This document shows, piece after piece, positions 1 through 7,641 of a stretch of DNA of 9,661 nt. This DNA is from Anaerolineae bacterium. GTDB lineage: Bacteria; Chloroflexota; Anaerolineae; B4-G1; SLSP01. Below the pieces are notes generated by a model. The model saw only the letters and a list, made by a program, of their open reading frames with translations, ran no database searches and was not told the origin of the DNA. Location: positions 1 through 9,661 of the forward strand of contig JAFGNI010000718.1 in assembly GCA_016927095.1 (NCBI GenBank), read 5' to 3'. Within the stretch, counting starts at the first letter, position 1, and each line of letters starts with the position of its first letter. A program made the position numbers and the translations under genes.

Positions 1-131
1 ACCACCAAGTCCTTGCCCACCGTTGGGGCGCACACGGGCTCGGTCGGGAGCCAGGCCCGTCGATATTCAGCGAATCGTGCATCAATCGAGATCGCGTCAA
101 ATAAAGTACTCAGAAGTGCATGATTCATCAT
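1..131 (-). CDS. Partial hypothetical protein (N-terminal 43 residues)
   Basis: An open frame starts at ATG 131-129, followed at once by a second ATG at 128-126, and runs without a stop to the left edge, so the C-terminal part is missing. The visible peptide begins MMNHALLSTLFDAISIDARF and continues with a Trp/Pro-containing stretch. I do not recognise a family. It lies 36 bp downstream of the glycerate kinase stop on the same strand, so it could be the next cistron. The upstream CAGG directly before the ATG is a poor ribosome binding site. The reading frame looks like protein and has no stop, but 131 bp is too short to be certain that it is coding. Confidence 0.45.
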   Translation of the reverse strand, partial: MMNHALLSTLFDAISIDARFAEYRRAWLPTEPVCAPTVGKDLV

Positions 132-167
132 ACCTGAGGGGCATCGAAAATCAAGGCTAGCAAAAGG

Positions 168-1559
168 TTAGAGGGCGAGTAGGACGAGGAGATCGTTCAC
201 ATTGGTGCCGGTCGGGCCCAGCAACAAGAGGTCACCGGTGGCAGCCAGCAGCGGATAGGCATTGTTGTCGAGCAACGCCTGGTAGGGATCCCATCCCGCC
301 TCTCTGGCCCGTTGTGCGGTCGCCCCATCGACGACGGCGCCGGCAGCATCCGTGGGGCCATCGGTGCCATCGGTCGCCAACGCCATCATGGCGACGTCCT
401 CCAGGCCCTCCATCGCCAAGGCAGCCGCCAGCGCCAACTCCTGATTGCGCCCGCCCTTCCCCGAGCCCTTTACCGTGACCGTGGTCTCGCCTCCCCATAC
501 TAAGCATGCCGGCGGCGGGAAGGGGTGTGCCTGACGCCGCAGCCCAAGGGCCAGCGCGGCGGCCACTTTCGCCACCTCGCGGGCTTCGCCCTCGACGAAG
601 GTCGTCAACAGGAGGCTGCGATACCCCAAGGCCTCGGCGCAGGCCACGGCCTCTTCCGCGGCCAAGCTGTTCGAACCGATGATGATATTCCGCACTGCCT
701 CAAAGCGCGCATCTCCTGGCTTCGGCGTCTCCGGGATGTCGCCAGCCAGACCCTGTTCAAGGTGCGCGACGATCGCGTGAGGCACTTCCTCTAGCGCACC
801 ATAGCGCGCTAGGACATCCCAGGCATCTTGGTAGGTGGCGGGATCGGGCGCGGTGGGACCCGACGCGATCACGTCCAGGGGATCGCCCACTACATCCGAC
901 AGGATCAGGGCCACCACCTGCGCTGGCGCTGCGTGGCGGGCGAGTTGGCCGCCCTTGATCTGCGAGAGATGCTTGCGTACAGCGTTGATCTCGACGATGT
1001 TGGCACCGGCGCGCAATAGCACGCCCGTGAGGGCCTGGAGATCCTCCAAGGTCACCCCGGGGACGGGGGCCGGCAGCAACGCTGAGCCACCGCCGGACAG
1101 GAGCAGGATCACCAGATCCCGCTCCGTCGCACCCTGCAGATGTTCGATGCAGGCACGCCCACCCGCCAGCCCCGCCGTATCCGGGATGGGATGCCCGGCT
1201 TCGATGACGGTCAGGCTTTGAGGAAGCGAGTGCGCCGAGGCGTGCCCATACTTCGTGACCACCACCCCCCCGGCTAGGGCCTCACCCAGCACCTCACAGG
1301 CTGCACGCGCCATGGGGACAGCCGCCTTGCCGACCGCCAAGACGGAGATGCGGCCCGGGGCATTGAGGCCGTTAACCGCCCAGGACCGGTCCGCAATGAA
1401 CAGCCGATCCGCTTGGCGCCGCATGAAGCGCTTGACCACCGCATAGGGATCGACGGCAGCGAGAGCCGCGTCGCGGATCTCGGCCAGATCGCGCCGCAAT
1501 CGCGGCACCTTCGTGTCACAGCCGTGAGAGCCTTCGGACCTTGCCTCGCTGCCGTTCAT
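168..1559 (-). CDS. Glycerate 2-kinase, MOFRL family (GckA/TtuD type)
   Basis: This family phosphorylates D-glycerate with ATP to 2-phosphoglycerate in the cytoplasm, feeding glycerate from glyoxylate, serine or tartrate breakdown into lower glycolysis. The 463 residues are a normal length. The N-terminal GCK domain (DUF4147) spans about 25-270, with AVGKAA at 75-80 (Lys78, matching the family's active-site lysine), SGGGSAL at 155-161 and SDVVGDPLDVIASGPT at 221-236. The MOFRL domain spans about 350-460, with a GGETTV...GGRNQE block at 356-374 (Arg371), TDGTDGPTDAAG at 397-408 and GTNVNDL at 451-457. The ATG start has AGGAGG at 1565-1570 with five bases between. That site overlaps the stop codon of the lipoprotein gene, so the two are translationally coupled. 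It is not the unrelated GarK/GlxK class. Confidence 0.93.
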   Translation of the reverse strand: MNGSEARSEGSHGCDTKVPRLRRDLAEIRDAALAAVDPYAVVKRFMRRQADRLFIADRSWAVNGLNAPGRISVLAVGKAAVPMARAACEVLGEALAGGVVVTKYGHASAHSLPQSLTVIEAGHPIPDTAGLAGGRACIEHLQGATERDLVILLLSGGGSALLPAPVPGVTLEDLQALTGVLLRAGANIVEINAVRKHLSQIKGGQLARHAAPAQVVALILSDVVGDPLDVIASGPTAPDPATYQDAWDVLARYGALEEVPHAIVAHLEQGLAGDIPETPKPGDARFEAVRNIIIGSNSLAAEEAVACAEALGYRSLLLTTFVEGEAREVAKVAAALALGLRRQAHPFPPPACLVWGGETTVTVKGSGKGGRNQELALAAALAMEGLEDVAMMALATDGTDGPTDAAGAVVDGATAQRAREAGWDPYQALLDNNAYPLLAATGDLLLLGPTGTNVNDLLVLLAL

Positions 1560-1564
1560 ACGAG

Positions 1565-1570
1565 CCTCCT
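1565..1570 (-). promoter_or_regulatory. Ribosome binding site of the glycerate kinase, overlapping the upstream stop
   Basis: On the minus strand AGGAGG lies five bases before the ATG at 1559. It shares bases with the TAG stop (1571-1569) of the solute-binding lipoprotein gene. Ribosomes finishing the first cistron would sit on the start site of the second, which supports a coupled two-gene unit. Confidence 0.75.
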
Positions 1571-3032
1571 ACCGTCTTAGGCTGGTCAGCGCTTGGCTGG
1601 CAGCGGCGTCGGGCGTGGTCGCCTCACCTTGCAGGATGGCAATCAGCCCCGCCTGCAGGGCGCGCCGGACGGCAAGGTCGGCGCCAGCGTCAGGCGCGGT
1701 GACTGCATTCGAAAGCAGCTGGAGCACGAAGTCTTGCTCTTCGGGACCCAGGTCCCAGGCTTGGACAGCCTGCCGCCGGGTAGGCGTGAGGCCCAGGCTC
1801 TGGGTCAGGTCGGCCATCTGCTGGGCGGAGACCAGCCAGCGCAGCAGCTCCAGCACCACTTCGCGGCGGGCAGGATCCTGCGTGACGATGGCTAACCCCC
1901 AGGTTCGCATCACGGTCACCGGCTGCCCAGACACCGTCGGCACCCATGTGGGTAGCGTGTCCGCGGGCAACGACACCGGTGCCGGCGTCGCGGTCTCCTC
2001 CGCTGCCGGCTCAGGTGTGGGCGCCGCCTCGTTCTCTGCTGGCATGTTCAGGTATGCGCGCCAGTAGGTACCGACCGGCACCGGCGCCAGACTGGCGCCC
2101 CCTTGCTGGTAAACCTCCCAACAAGCCTCTGTGTCGTCAAGCGCCAGCGCTTGCTCCGGATTGAGCAGGCCCGCAGTCTGTGCATCCAACAAGAAGGCAT
2201 ACATCTGCTCGAGCACCGAACGGTTCAACGTTGCCTGACCGTTGGTGTCGACAGTTCGCCCACCTGCACCGATATACATCGCCAGGAGCATGTCCGTGCT
2301 GACCGCATCCTGCGTGGTTCCCGGAAGGACGAGAGAGAAGCTATTGCTCAGTACCCCCGTCCAGGTGACCGGCGCCGTGGTGGTCACCGTAGAACGGTAG
2401 GCCATCTGCTCCGCGGTCGCGACGTAGGGGAAAGCCCAGAGCCCCTCGGGGGTCTGCATATCGCTGAGCGCTGCTTCGAAATAGGCCGCATCAGGCGGTA
2501 AGTACGCGTCCAACGGCTGAACGAGTCCCGCGCCCGCGGCAGCAAGTAGGTCCTGCCGCCCTAGGACCAGCAGATCGGGCACAATCGACGGCGCGACCCC
2601 ATAGGCCGTGCTCAGGAGATCGTAGAGGCCTCCGGCACCGCTGGCCTTCTTCACCAGCATCTCAACCTGGACCACCGGTGACATCCGGGCGAAATCCGCG
2701 ACCTGCCCACGGAGCACACCGGCACCCGTCGCATCCGGTGCCCCCTCTCCTGCGCTCGCGGCAGGATCCAGGAAGTCTGGCACCCAGAACCGCAGGGCCA
2801 GGGTGCTCGATGCAGGTGTCGCCGTCGGTTCAAGCGTAGGCGTTGACACCGGCGTAGAGGTCGGGGCCAACGTGGGAGCGGGAGAGGGCAACGGGCTGAT
2901 GATCCGTTGGAGCTCCTCGACCCACGACGACACTGCCTCGACGCTGCAGCCCATCAAGAACGTGCAGCAAAGGGCGACAGCGAGAAGACTATGCTTCAGC
3001 CGTGGGCCCTTGAAGGTAAACGTTAGGTCCAT
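1569..3032 (-). CDS. Extracellular solute-binding lipoprotein (ABC transporter family 1-like)
   Basis: This is a secreted, lipid-anchored binding protein of the type that delivers sugars or other solutes to an ABC importer. Residues 12-29 form a lipoprotein signal: basic RLK, a hydrophobic stretch, then LMGC with Cys29 as the lipidation site. A Ser/Thr/Pro-rich tether follows (about 47-75). The binding fold begins near 77 (LALRFWVPDF). The pattern PDLLVLGRQDL (152-162), the LVQPLDAYL hinge region (170-178), the GLWAFPYVATAEQMAYR segment (197-213) and the C-terminal RTWGLAIV...RREVVLELLRWLVS are typical of SBP_bac_1 proteins. A second Pro/Thr/Glu-rich stretch (about 332-360) interrupts the domain. 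No permease or ATPase genes are beside it, so the transporter partner and ligand are unknown. The ATG at 3032 is chosen because it gives a complete signal peptide; its ribosome binding site is weak (AAAGAG). The gene is coupled to the glycerate kinase downstream. Confidence 0.85.
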   Translation of the reverse strand: MDLTFTFKGPRLKHSLLAVALCCTFLMGCSVEAVSSWVEELQRIISPLPSPAPTLAPTSTPVSTPTLEPTATPASSTLALRFWVPDFLDPAASAGEGAPDATGAGVLRGQVADFARMSPVVQVEMLVKKASGAGGLYDLLSTAYGVAPSIVPDLLVLGRQDLLAAAGAGLVQPLDAYLPPDAAYFEAALSDMQTPEGLWAFPYVATAEQMAYRSTVTTTAPVTWTGVLSNSFSLVLPGTTQDAVSTDMLLAMYIGAGGRTVDTNGQATLNRSVLEQMYAFLLDAQTAGLLNPEQALALDDTEACWEVYQQGGASLAPVPVGTYWRAYLNMPAENEAAPTPEPAAEETATPAPVSLPADTLPTWVPTVSGQPVTVMRTWGLAIVTQDPARREVVLELLRWLVSAQQMADLTQSLGLTPTRRQAVQAWDLGPEEQDFVLQLLSNAVTAPDAGADLAVRRALQAGLIAILQGEATTPDAAASQALTSLRR

Positions 3033-3112
3033 ATCTCTTTCGCCTCAGTCAGTGAATTCTTCAAACTCCATAAGCCGCGTCGACTACCCCCAACCGCCAG
3101 GCCAGCTGAACA

Positions 3113-4252
3113 CTAGGGGGCATTGCCGGTATAGGCCTGCACGGCTGTGTAGATGGCGCGCGGCTCGAATTCCGGCGTGACGAACGCGTAGTAATCTTGG
3201 TAGTTGTGCATCAACGCCGGCATACGAAACATCCACATCGCGACGACCGGGCACCAAGGCCATGCCGCTTCAGCCCAACGGTACGCATCGAGCGTATAGG
3301 CGACGCGCTGGCTGGGCAACACCGCCCACTGCCACCGCGGGTGGTCATTCCAACCCGCTTCGGTGATATAGATCGCTTTGTCAGCATCTCCGTTCTCGTC
3401 CATGATCTCGCGCAGCAGCTCCACGCGGCGGAAGTTGATCAGATCCTCATCCGGCGACACGTCAGGAGCAAGGCCCAGGCCATAAGTATGCGCCGCCAAG
3501 GCATCAAAGACCGTCGCGGCGCCCGCCGCGTACATCTGCCGCAGGTAGATCAGGTCATTCAACCCCGCTGAGCTTCCCGGGGGCTCGAGTGTGGGGGCCA
3601 AAGCCCCCGCCAGCACGATCACCTCGGGGTTAGCCCGGTGGGCGACCGGATAGACCTCCGCCAACAGCGCGACATAGCCCGCAGGATCTACCGGTTGGTA
3701 GCCCCACTCAAAGCTCAGGTTGGGCTCGTTCCAGACGACAATCTCGGTCAGGGTCCGCGCATATCGTTCGACGAAGACACCCACGAAGGCGGCGAAGTCA
3801 CCGTAGTGGTCAGGTTCGAGGAAAGTGGCTGTCGTCTCCTGATCCTCTGGGTCGGGCCGCGCCCACGCGGGCACCATGCCCAGCCGGGCAATAACGCGCA
3901 GGCCCTGGTTCTCGGCAAAGGCCATCACAGCATCGCTGTGATCCCAAGCATATTGCCCTGGCTCGGGCTCGATGTAGGCCCACGGGAAGTATTCGACGAT
4001 CCACGGCGCCCCCATCTCGCGGACCATCGACAGGGTAGTCAGGATCTTCCAATCCTCCACCTCATCGGTCAAGCGGGTATGCACACCGACCTTCGGATGG
4101 CTCGTCAGCACTTGCTGCGGCGGCGGCAGCTCGTAGCTATGCGGCAGCGGTTTGACAGCCCACGCCACCGCCAACAACAGCACCAGTCTCCCCATCCGCC
4201 GGGCCAACAGAGCGCGCGACCAAGACCCCTTGAACCGGTTGACCCGCGTCAT
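3113..4252 (-). CDS. Clan GH-A-like glycoside hydrolase (cellulase/GH39-like barrel), membrane-anchored or secreted
   Basis: A (beta/alpha)8-barrel hydrolase of 379 residues, numbered from the ATG at 4252. Residues 14-33 hold arginines followed by a hydrophobic LVLLLAVAWAV segment, which is a signal peptide or N-terminal anchor, so the enzyme acts outside the membrane. The barrel starts near residue 54 (KVGVHT). EIVVWNEPNL at 170-179 carries the acid/base Glu176 of the NEP motif. DALAAHTYG at 250-258 is the usual strand before the nucleophile. YITEAGW at 295-301 carries the likely nucleophile Glu298. Both catalytic glutamates are therefore present. The substrate cannot be read from the sequence. 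The frame extends 21 codons further upstream, but the hydrophilic leader there crosses the promoter region. ATG 4252 has GAGGGGG at 4264-4270 (11-base spacing, long), and the predicted promoter gives a leader of about 22 nt. An 80-bp gap without a clear terminator leads to the solute-binding protein gene. Confidence 0.82.
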   Translation of the reverse strand: MTRVNRFKGSWSRALLARRMGRLVLLLAVAWAVKPLPHSYELPPPQQVLTSHPKVGVHTRLTDEVEDWKILTTLSMVREMGAPWIVEYFPWAYIEPEPGQYAWDHSDAVMAFAENQGLRVIARLGMVPAWARPDPEDQETTATFLEPDHYGDFAAFVGVFVERYARTLTEIVVWNEPNLSFEWGYQPVDPAGYVALLAEVYPVAHRANPEVIVLAGALAPTLEPPGSSAGLNDLIYLRQMYAAGAATVFDALAAHTYGLGLAPDVSPDEDLINFRRVELLREIMDENGDADKAIYITEAGWNDHPRWQWAVLPSQRVAYTLDAYRWAEAAWPWCPVVAMWMFRMPALMHNYQDYYAFVTPEFEPRAIYTAVQAYTGNAP

Positions 4253-4259
4253 TTGAGGC

Positions 4260-4288
4260 TTGTCCCCCTCATCCCACAAGGTTATAAT
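4260..4288 (+). promoter_or_regulatory. Sigma70-like promoter of the Nudix gene
   Basis: TTGTCC at 4260-4265 and a perfect TATAAT at 4283-4288 are separated by 17 bp. Transcription would begin near 4295, exactly at the GTG that best opens the Nudix frame. This suggests a leaderless or nearly leaderless message. The promoter overlaps a reverse-strand promoter for the glycoside hydrolase. Confidence 0.55.
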
Positions 4289-4310
4289 CAAATTGTGGAA
4301 TGTCCAACAA
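4281..4310 (-). promoter_or_regulatory. Divergent promoter of the glycoside hydrolase gene
   Basis: On the minus strand, TTGTTG (4305-4310) and TATAAC (4281-4286) are 18 bp apart. The start would fall near 4274, giving a leader of about 22 nt that contains the GAGGGGG ribosome binding site and ends at ATG 4252. Its -10 shares bases with the opposite promoter's -10, so the two genes probably compete for polymerase. Confidence 0.4.
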
Positions 4311-4939
4311 AACAACTCACACGTGTTGACCCGTTTATCGCCGCCCTGGGCCAGGCGCTCGAAGGAGACCTACCCGGCCTCGAGGCGCAGCTCAAGATGG
4401 CAGCGGTGGGGCGACAATCCCTGCCCGGACCGGCTGATCATCCCCGCCACTCGGCTGTGTTGGCGCTCTTCCACCCCGCGCCTCAGGGATTGTCGTTGCT
4501 CTTCACGCTGCGCACGTCCTCTCTGAAGCACCATGGCGGGCAGATCTCCTTCCCTGGCGGCGGGGTCGAGCCCCAGGATGCCACCTACGCAGATGCCGCG
4601 CTGCGCGAGACCGAGGAAGAGCTGGGGATTCCTGCGCGCAACATTGAGACCGTGGGCGCGCTGACCCCGCTTTTTATCGCGCCAAGCCAGAATCTGGTGA
4701 TGCCGGTCGTGGGGTGGCTGCCGTCGCTGCCGTCGTTGCGCCCCAACCCCGTTGAGGTCTCCGAAGTCCTCACGGTGACCCTGGCGCATCTGTTGGATCC
4801 AGCCACGCGGGGAGAATACCTCTGGCATCGCAACGGGCAGGAACTTACGGCGCCATGTTACCAGGTAGGGCAGAGCAGTATCTGGGGCGCCACGGCGATG
4901 ATTCTGAGTGAGCTTCTCGAGGTTGTCTGCGCACTCTGA
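4295..4939 (+). CDS. Nudix hydrolase, CoA pyrophosphatase type (NudL/YeaB/Nudt7-like)
   Basis: The family cleaves coenzyme A and acyl-CoA to phosphopantetheine and 3',5'-ADP, using Mg2+ or Mn2+ in the cytoplasm. Three blocks support this: the family block LLFTLRTSSLKHHGGQISFP, running straight into FPGGG; the Nudix core ALRETEEELG, with the metal-binding glutamates; and the following VGALTPLFIAPSQNLVMPVVGWL. The N-terminal LPGLEAQLKMA matches the conserved segment before the domain in relatives, so a start at the internal ATG 4397 would cut off conserved sequence. GTG 4295 gives 214 residues, a normal length. No Shine-Dalgarno is visible before it, and the predicted transcription start coincides with it. 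The open frame continues far upstream only because it reads through the antisense of the hydrolase gene. It is the only plus-strand gene and ends 5 bp from the converging rimO. Confidence 0.88.
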   Translation: MECPTKQLTRVDPFIAALGQALEGDLPGLEAQLKMAAVGRQSLPGPADHPRHSAVLALFHPAPQGLSLLFTLRTSSLKHHGGQISFPGGGVEPQDATYADAALRETEEELGIPARNIETVGALTPLFIAPSQNLVMPVVGWLPSLPSLRPNPVEVSEVLTVTLAHLLDPATRGEYLWHRNGQELTAPCYQVGQSSIWGATAMILSELLEVVCAL

Positions 4940-4944
4940 GCCGG

Positions 4945-6315
4945 CTAGTCAGCCACGATGCGCCCCACCAAGTCGTAGTGCAGGGCCTTGGTGACCTCTA
5001 CCTCTACGATGCGATGAACCTCAGCCTCGCCCGGGATCAGCACCAGGCCATCGATCTCTGGCGCGTCCCGGTAGGACCGCCCGACTGTCAGATCATCCCC
5101 ATATCCCTCCAAGAGCACGGGGAGCCGCCTGCCGACGAAGTCCTGATTCCGCGCTTGCGAGATCGCCTGTTGCGCGACCATGATCTGGTCGTAGCGCTCT
5201 GACTTTACCTCTGCCGGCACATCGTCCTCAAGCTGCGCAGCCGCCGTGCCGGGCTCATGGGAGTAGGCGAAGACGCCCAGCCGGTCAAAGCGTATCTCCT
5301 TCACGAAGTCCAGCAACGCAGCGAATTCCCTATCGGACTCACCGGGAAAGCCAACGATCAGCGTGGTGCGTAACGCGACATCGGGCATCACGTCGCGCAG
5401 GTGCGCAAGCGTTCGCCGCACCCGATCCATATCGGCGGGCCGTCGCATGCGGCGAAGCACATCCGGATGCGCGTGCTGCAGCGGTATGTCCACATAGGAT
5501 AGGATCTGGGGATAGGTGCACATCACGTCGATGAGGCGCGGCGTTATGTACCCCGGGAACGCATAGAGCACACGAATCCACGGCACATCCGGGACGGCTG
5601 CCACCAACGCAGTGAGGAGCTCTGCTAGACCATCCCGTTTCCCGAGATCATAGCCGTAGAAGGTCGAATCCTGGGCAATCAGGTTGATCTCCAGGACACC
5701 CAGGGACTGCAGCGCCCGCGCATCGGCCACAATCGCATCCATCGTGCGGCTCACGGTCGGTCCCTTGATGGACGGGATCGCACAGAAAGCGCACGCACGG
5801 CTGCACCCATCGGCGATCTTGAGGAAAGCACTGCGCCCCGAGAGGACATACCCCGGCGCCTCCACCTCCTCGGGAAGCATAGCCAGGCGGTCTTCGACCA
5901 AGGACGCTGTCGATCCAAGGGGTGCCGCAAGCACGCGGCGGGCCAAGGAGACGATCTCACCCCACGAACGGGTCCCCAACACGGCATCAATGCGCGGAAC
6001 GGCCTCCAGCAGGTAAGCCGGCTCGCGCTGCGACCAACAGCCGGCGGCGATCAGGCGCTGGTGCGGCATCATAGCCTCGGCTAATTCATCCAGCGTCTCC
6101 ATCGACTCCTGTCTGGCGATATCGATGAAGCCGCAGGTGTTGACGATCACCAAATCCGCGGCATCGAGGTCTAGGGTGTAGTCCATCCCCGACCGCTGCA
6201 GGAGCACCGCCATCGCGTTCGCGTCCACGGTGTTCTTGGGGCATCCCAGAGAGGCGATGTAAAAACGAAAGGGGCGCTGGGCGCCCCTTGTGGCTGTCCA
6301 CATGGGCTTACTCAC
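4945..6315 (-). CDS. rimO: Ribosomal protein S12 methylthiotransferase RimO
   Basis: This radical-SAM enzyme adds a methylthio group to a conserved aspartate of ribosomal protein S12 (Asp89 numbering in E. coli), using two 4Fe-4S clusters. The 456 residues hold the N-terminal UPF0004 domain with its three cluster cysteines (Cys25 in SLGCPKNTVDA, Cys61 in VNTCGFI, Cys93). The radical-SAM CX3CX2C motif follows at Cys171, Cys175 and Cys178 (DGCSRACAFC), then DIPLQHAHPDVLRRMRRP near 276-293 and a C-terminal TRAM domain (about 392-454). SLGCPKN and the sequence around the CX3CX2C motif favour RimO over the tRNA enzyme MiaB. The start is GTG 6315, with GGAGG at 6320-6324 four bases upstream. It overlaps the stop of the RodZ-like gene by four bases (GTGA). 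An ATG four codons later (6303) is a less likely alternative. Confidence 0.95.
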   Translation of the reverse strand: MSKPMWTATRGAQRPFRFYIASLGCPKNTVDANAMAVLLQRSGMDYTLDLDAADLVIVNTCGFIDIARQESMETLDELAEAMMPHQRLIAAGCWSQREPAYLLEAVPRIDAVLGTRSWGEIVSLARRVLAAPLGSTASLVEDRLAMLPEEVEAPGYVLSGRSAFLKIADGCSRACAFCAIPSIKGPTVSRTMDAIVADARALQSLGVLEINLIAQDSTFYGYDLGKRDGLAELLTALVAAVPDVPWIRVLYAFPGYITPRLIDVMCTYPQILSYVDIPLQHAHPDVLRRMRRPADMDRVRRTLAHLRDVMPDVALRTTLIVGFPGESDREFAALLDFVKEIRFDRLGVFAYSHEPGTAAAQLEDDVPAEVKSERYDQIMVAQQAISQARNQDFVGRRLPVLLEGYGDDLTVGRSYRDAPEIDGLVLIPGEAEVHRIVEVEVTKALHYDLVGRIVAD

Positions 6316-7163
6316 GGTGCCTCCGGCGACATCTCCCCCAACGACGTCTCACCTTGCGGCGTCCAGGCCCGCCGGACGACCTCATCTTGGCCACCCAACG
6401 TGCCCCAGTCCGTCCCATTGACGTAGAGGCGGAAAGCGGCCCCGTTCCCGGTGTTGACGATGATGATCTCCTCCGCCGTGGCCTCAACGATCTGTTGGGG
6501 GCCAGCGATCCCCTGAAAGACGACCGCAGCATCCGCCGAGACACTGACCCAGGTATGGTTCTCCGGCACTAGCCGCACGCGCACGGTGCCATCCTCGAGC
6601 ACGGGGAAAACGGGCGTCGGCTGCACCGTGGGTGACGGGGTCACCGTCAAGGTGGCGCTGCCGGGGTTGTTGCTGGATTCGGACACGTTGGGCGTTGAGG
6701 CGCCGGCAGTAGGCAGAGCGGGCCCGAACTGGAGCCAGGCGAAACTACCCAGTGCGAGCAAGGCGAAGAAGACAAGCGCGCCGGCCAGGATCTGCAATAG
6801 CCCGCCGGAGGTATTGGCGCGAACGGCCACTTTCTCATCCTCCAGCGTTGGCGGCGGGGGTGCCCACGTACGCTCCCCGGGACGCGTCAGCATCTTGATC
6901 TCCGGGACGCGCGGCTGGACGGGATGCCCACTCAGCTCAGCGTCATAGCGGGCCAAGACCTCCTCAACCGGCATGCCCAGAAACCGGGCATAGTTGCGCA
7001 GGAACCCGCGCGCCTGGATAGGCCCGGGCAGGGCGTCGTAGTCCCCCATCTCGAGAGCCTGGAGGTAGCGACGCCGAATCCGCAAAGCACCGACCGCGTC
7101 GTCCAGAGCCACCCGCTGTGACTCTCGCGCGTGACGCAGCCACGCCCCCAAACTATCCGTCAT
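6312..7163 (-). CDS. RodZ-like membrane protein (HTH_25 - TM - DUF4115)
   Basis: The 283 residues follow the RodZ plan. A cytoplasmic helix-turn-helix of the HTH_25 type spans about 4-73 (LGAWLRHARESQRVALDDAV... YLQALEMGDYDALPGPIQARGFLRNYARFLG). A basic/proline linker follows, then one transmembrane helix (about 121-145), a Ser/Thr/Pro-rich spacer (about 150-187) and an outer DUF4115 beta domain (about 192-270). In rod-shaped bacteria RodZ links MreB to the wall machinery; whether this homologue has that role is not shown here, and no mre genes are in view. The ATG at 7163 shares its first base with the rplI stop (TAATG) and has GAGG four bases upstream. The stop overlaps the rimO start, so all three genes are coupled. 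Confidence 0.87.
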   Translation of the reverse strand: MTDSLGAWLRHARESQRVALDDAVGALRIRRRYLQALEMGDYDALPGPIQARGFLRNYARFLGMPVEEVLARYDAELSGHPVQPRVPEIKMLTRPGERTWAPPPPTLEDEKVAVRANTSGGLLQILAGALVFFALLALGSFAWLQFGPALPTAGASTPNVSESSNNPGSATLTVTPSPTVQPTPVFPVLEDGTVRVRLVPENHTWVSVSADAAVVFQGIAGPQQIVEATAEEIIIVNTGNGAAFRLYVNGTDWGTLGGQDEVVRRAWTPQGETSLGEMSPEAP

Positions 7164-7615
7164 TAGGCCTCTTCAGCTTCGACAACCACCTTGACGTGCC
7201 CGCGCACGCCCCCTTCGAGCTTGAGATCGACGGTGTGCTCCCCCACCTCGCGAATGGGCCGTTCCAGCGCCAACCAGCGGTGATCCAGCTCCCGCCCCAG
7301 TTCGCGCTCGAGCGCCTCGGTGATATCCGAGGACGTGATCGAACCGTAGAGACGGCCCGTCTCGCCGGCCTTGACCTTGAAGGTGAGCGTCGTCTCCTTG
7401 AGCATCTCAGCCAACGCAGCGGCGCGCTCGCGTGCCCGCTGCGTGCGCAGCTTCTGAGTCTCCGCATACTGCTTGGCAGCCTTGATGCGCCCCTCCGTCG
7501 CGCGGACTCCTAACTCCCGCGGCAGCAGGTAGTTTCGCGCATAGCCATCGGCCACATCAACCACTTCCATGGCCTTGCCGACCCCTGGCACATCCTCTTT
7601 TAGGAAAACCTTCAT
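7163..7615 (-). CDS. rplI: Large-subunit ribosomal protein L9 (bL9)
   Basis: bL9 binds 23S rRNA near the L1 stalk and helps reading-frame maintenance. The 150 residues have the standard form. The N-terminal RNA-binding domain (1-47) carries the signature GVGKAMEVVDVADGYARNYLLPRELG. A long charged connecting helix follows (about 45-75), then the C-terminal domain with KAGETGRLYGSITSSDI and VKLEGG-type strands. The ATG at 7615 has GGGAGG at 7622-7627, six bases away. rplI is usually grouped with rpsF, ssb and rpsR or dnaB; none of these is next to it here. Instead it heads an operon with the RodZ-like gene and rimO. Its leader contains a parS site. Confidence 0.97.
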   Translation of the reverse strand: MKVFLKEDVPGVGKAMEVVDVADGYARNYLLPRELGVRATEGRIKAAKQYAETQKLRTQRARERAAALAEMLKETTLTFKVKAGETGRLYGSITSSDITEALERELGRELDHRWLALERPIREVGEHTVDLKLEGGVRGHVKVVVEAEEA

Positions 7616-7641
7616 TGAAATCCTCCCGACCCAGATAGTGG

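Noticed and set aside
312..1446. Several plus-strand open frames opposite the glycerate kinase
   Set aside because: They are antisense shadows in GC-rich coding DNA, while the minus strand carries a complete, conserved enzyme.
1569..3032. Treating the solute-binding protein as part of a complete ABC transporter operon
   Set aside because: Neither flank encodes a permease or ATPase; the neighbours are a hydrolase and a kinase.
3638..4294. Long upstream extension of the Nudix reading frame (433 residues in total)
   Set aside because: The first 219 residues are the antisense of the glycoside hydrolase gene, are Gln/Arg/His/Pro-rich, and resemble no domain. The homologous region begins only around 4300.
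5484..5496. Scattered TCCACA hexamers inside rimO and other genes as DnaA boxes
   Set aside because: They have at least two mismatches to TTATCCACA, are isolated and lie in coding sequence, unlike the cluster at the right end.
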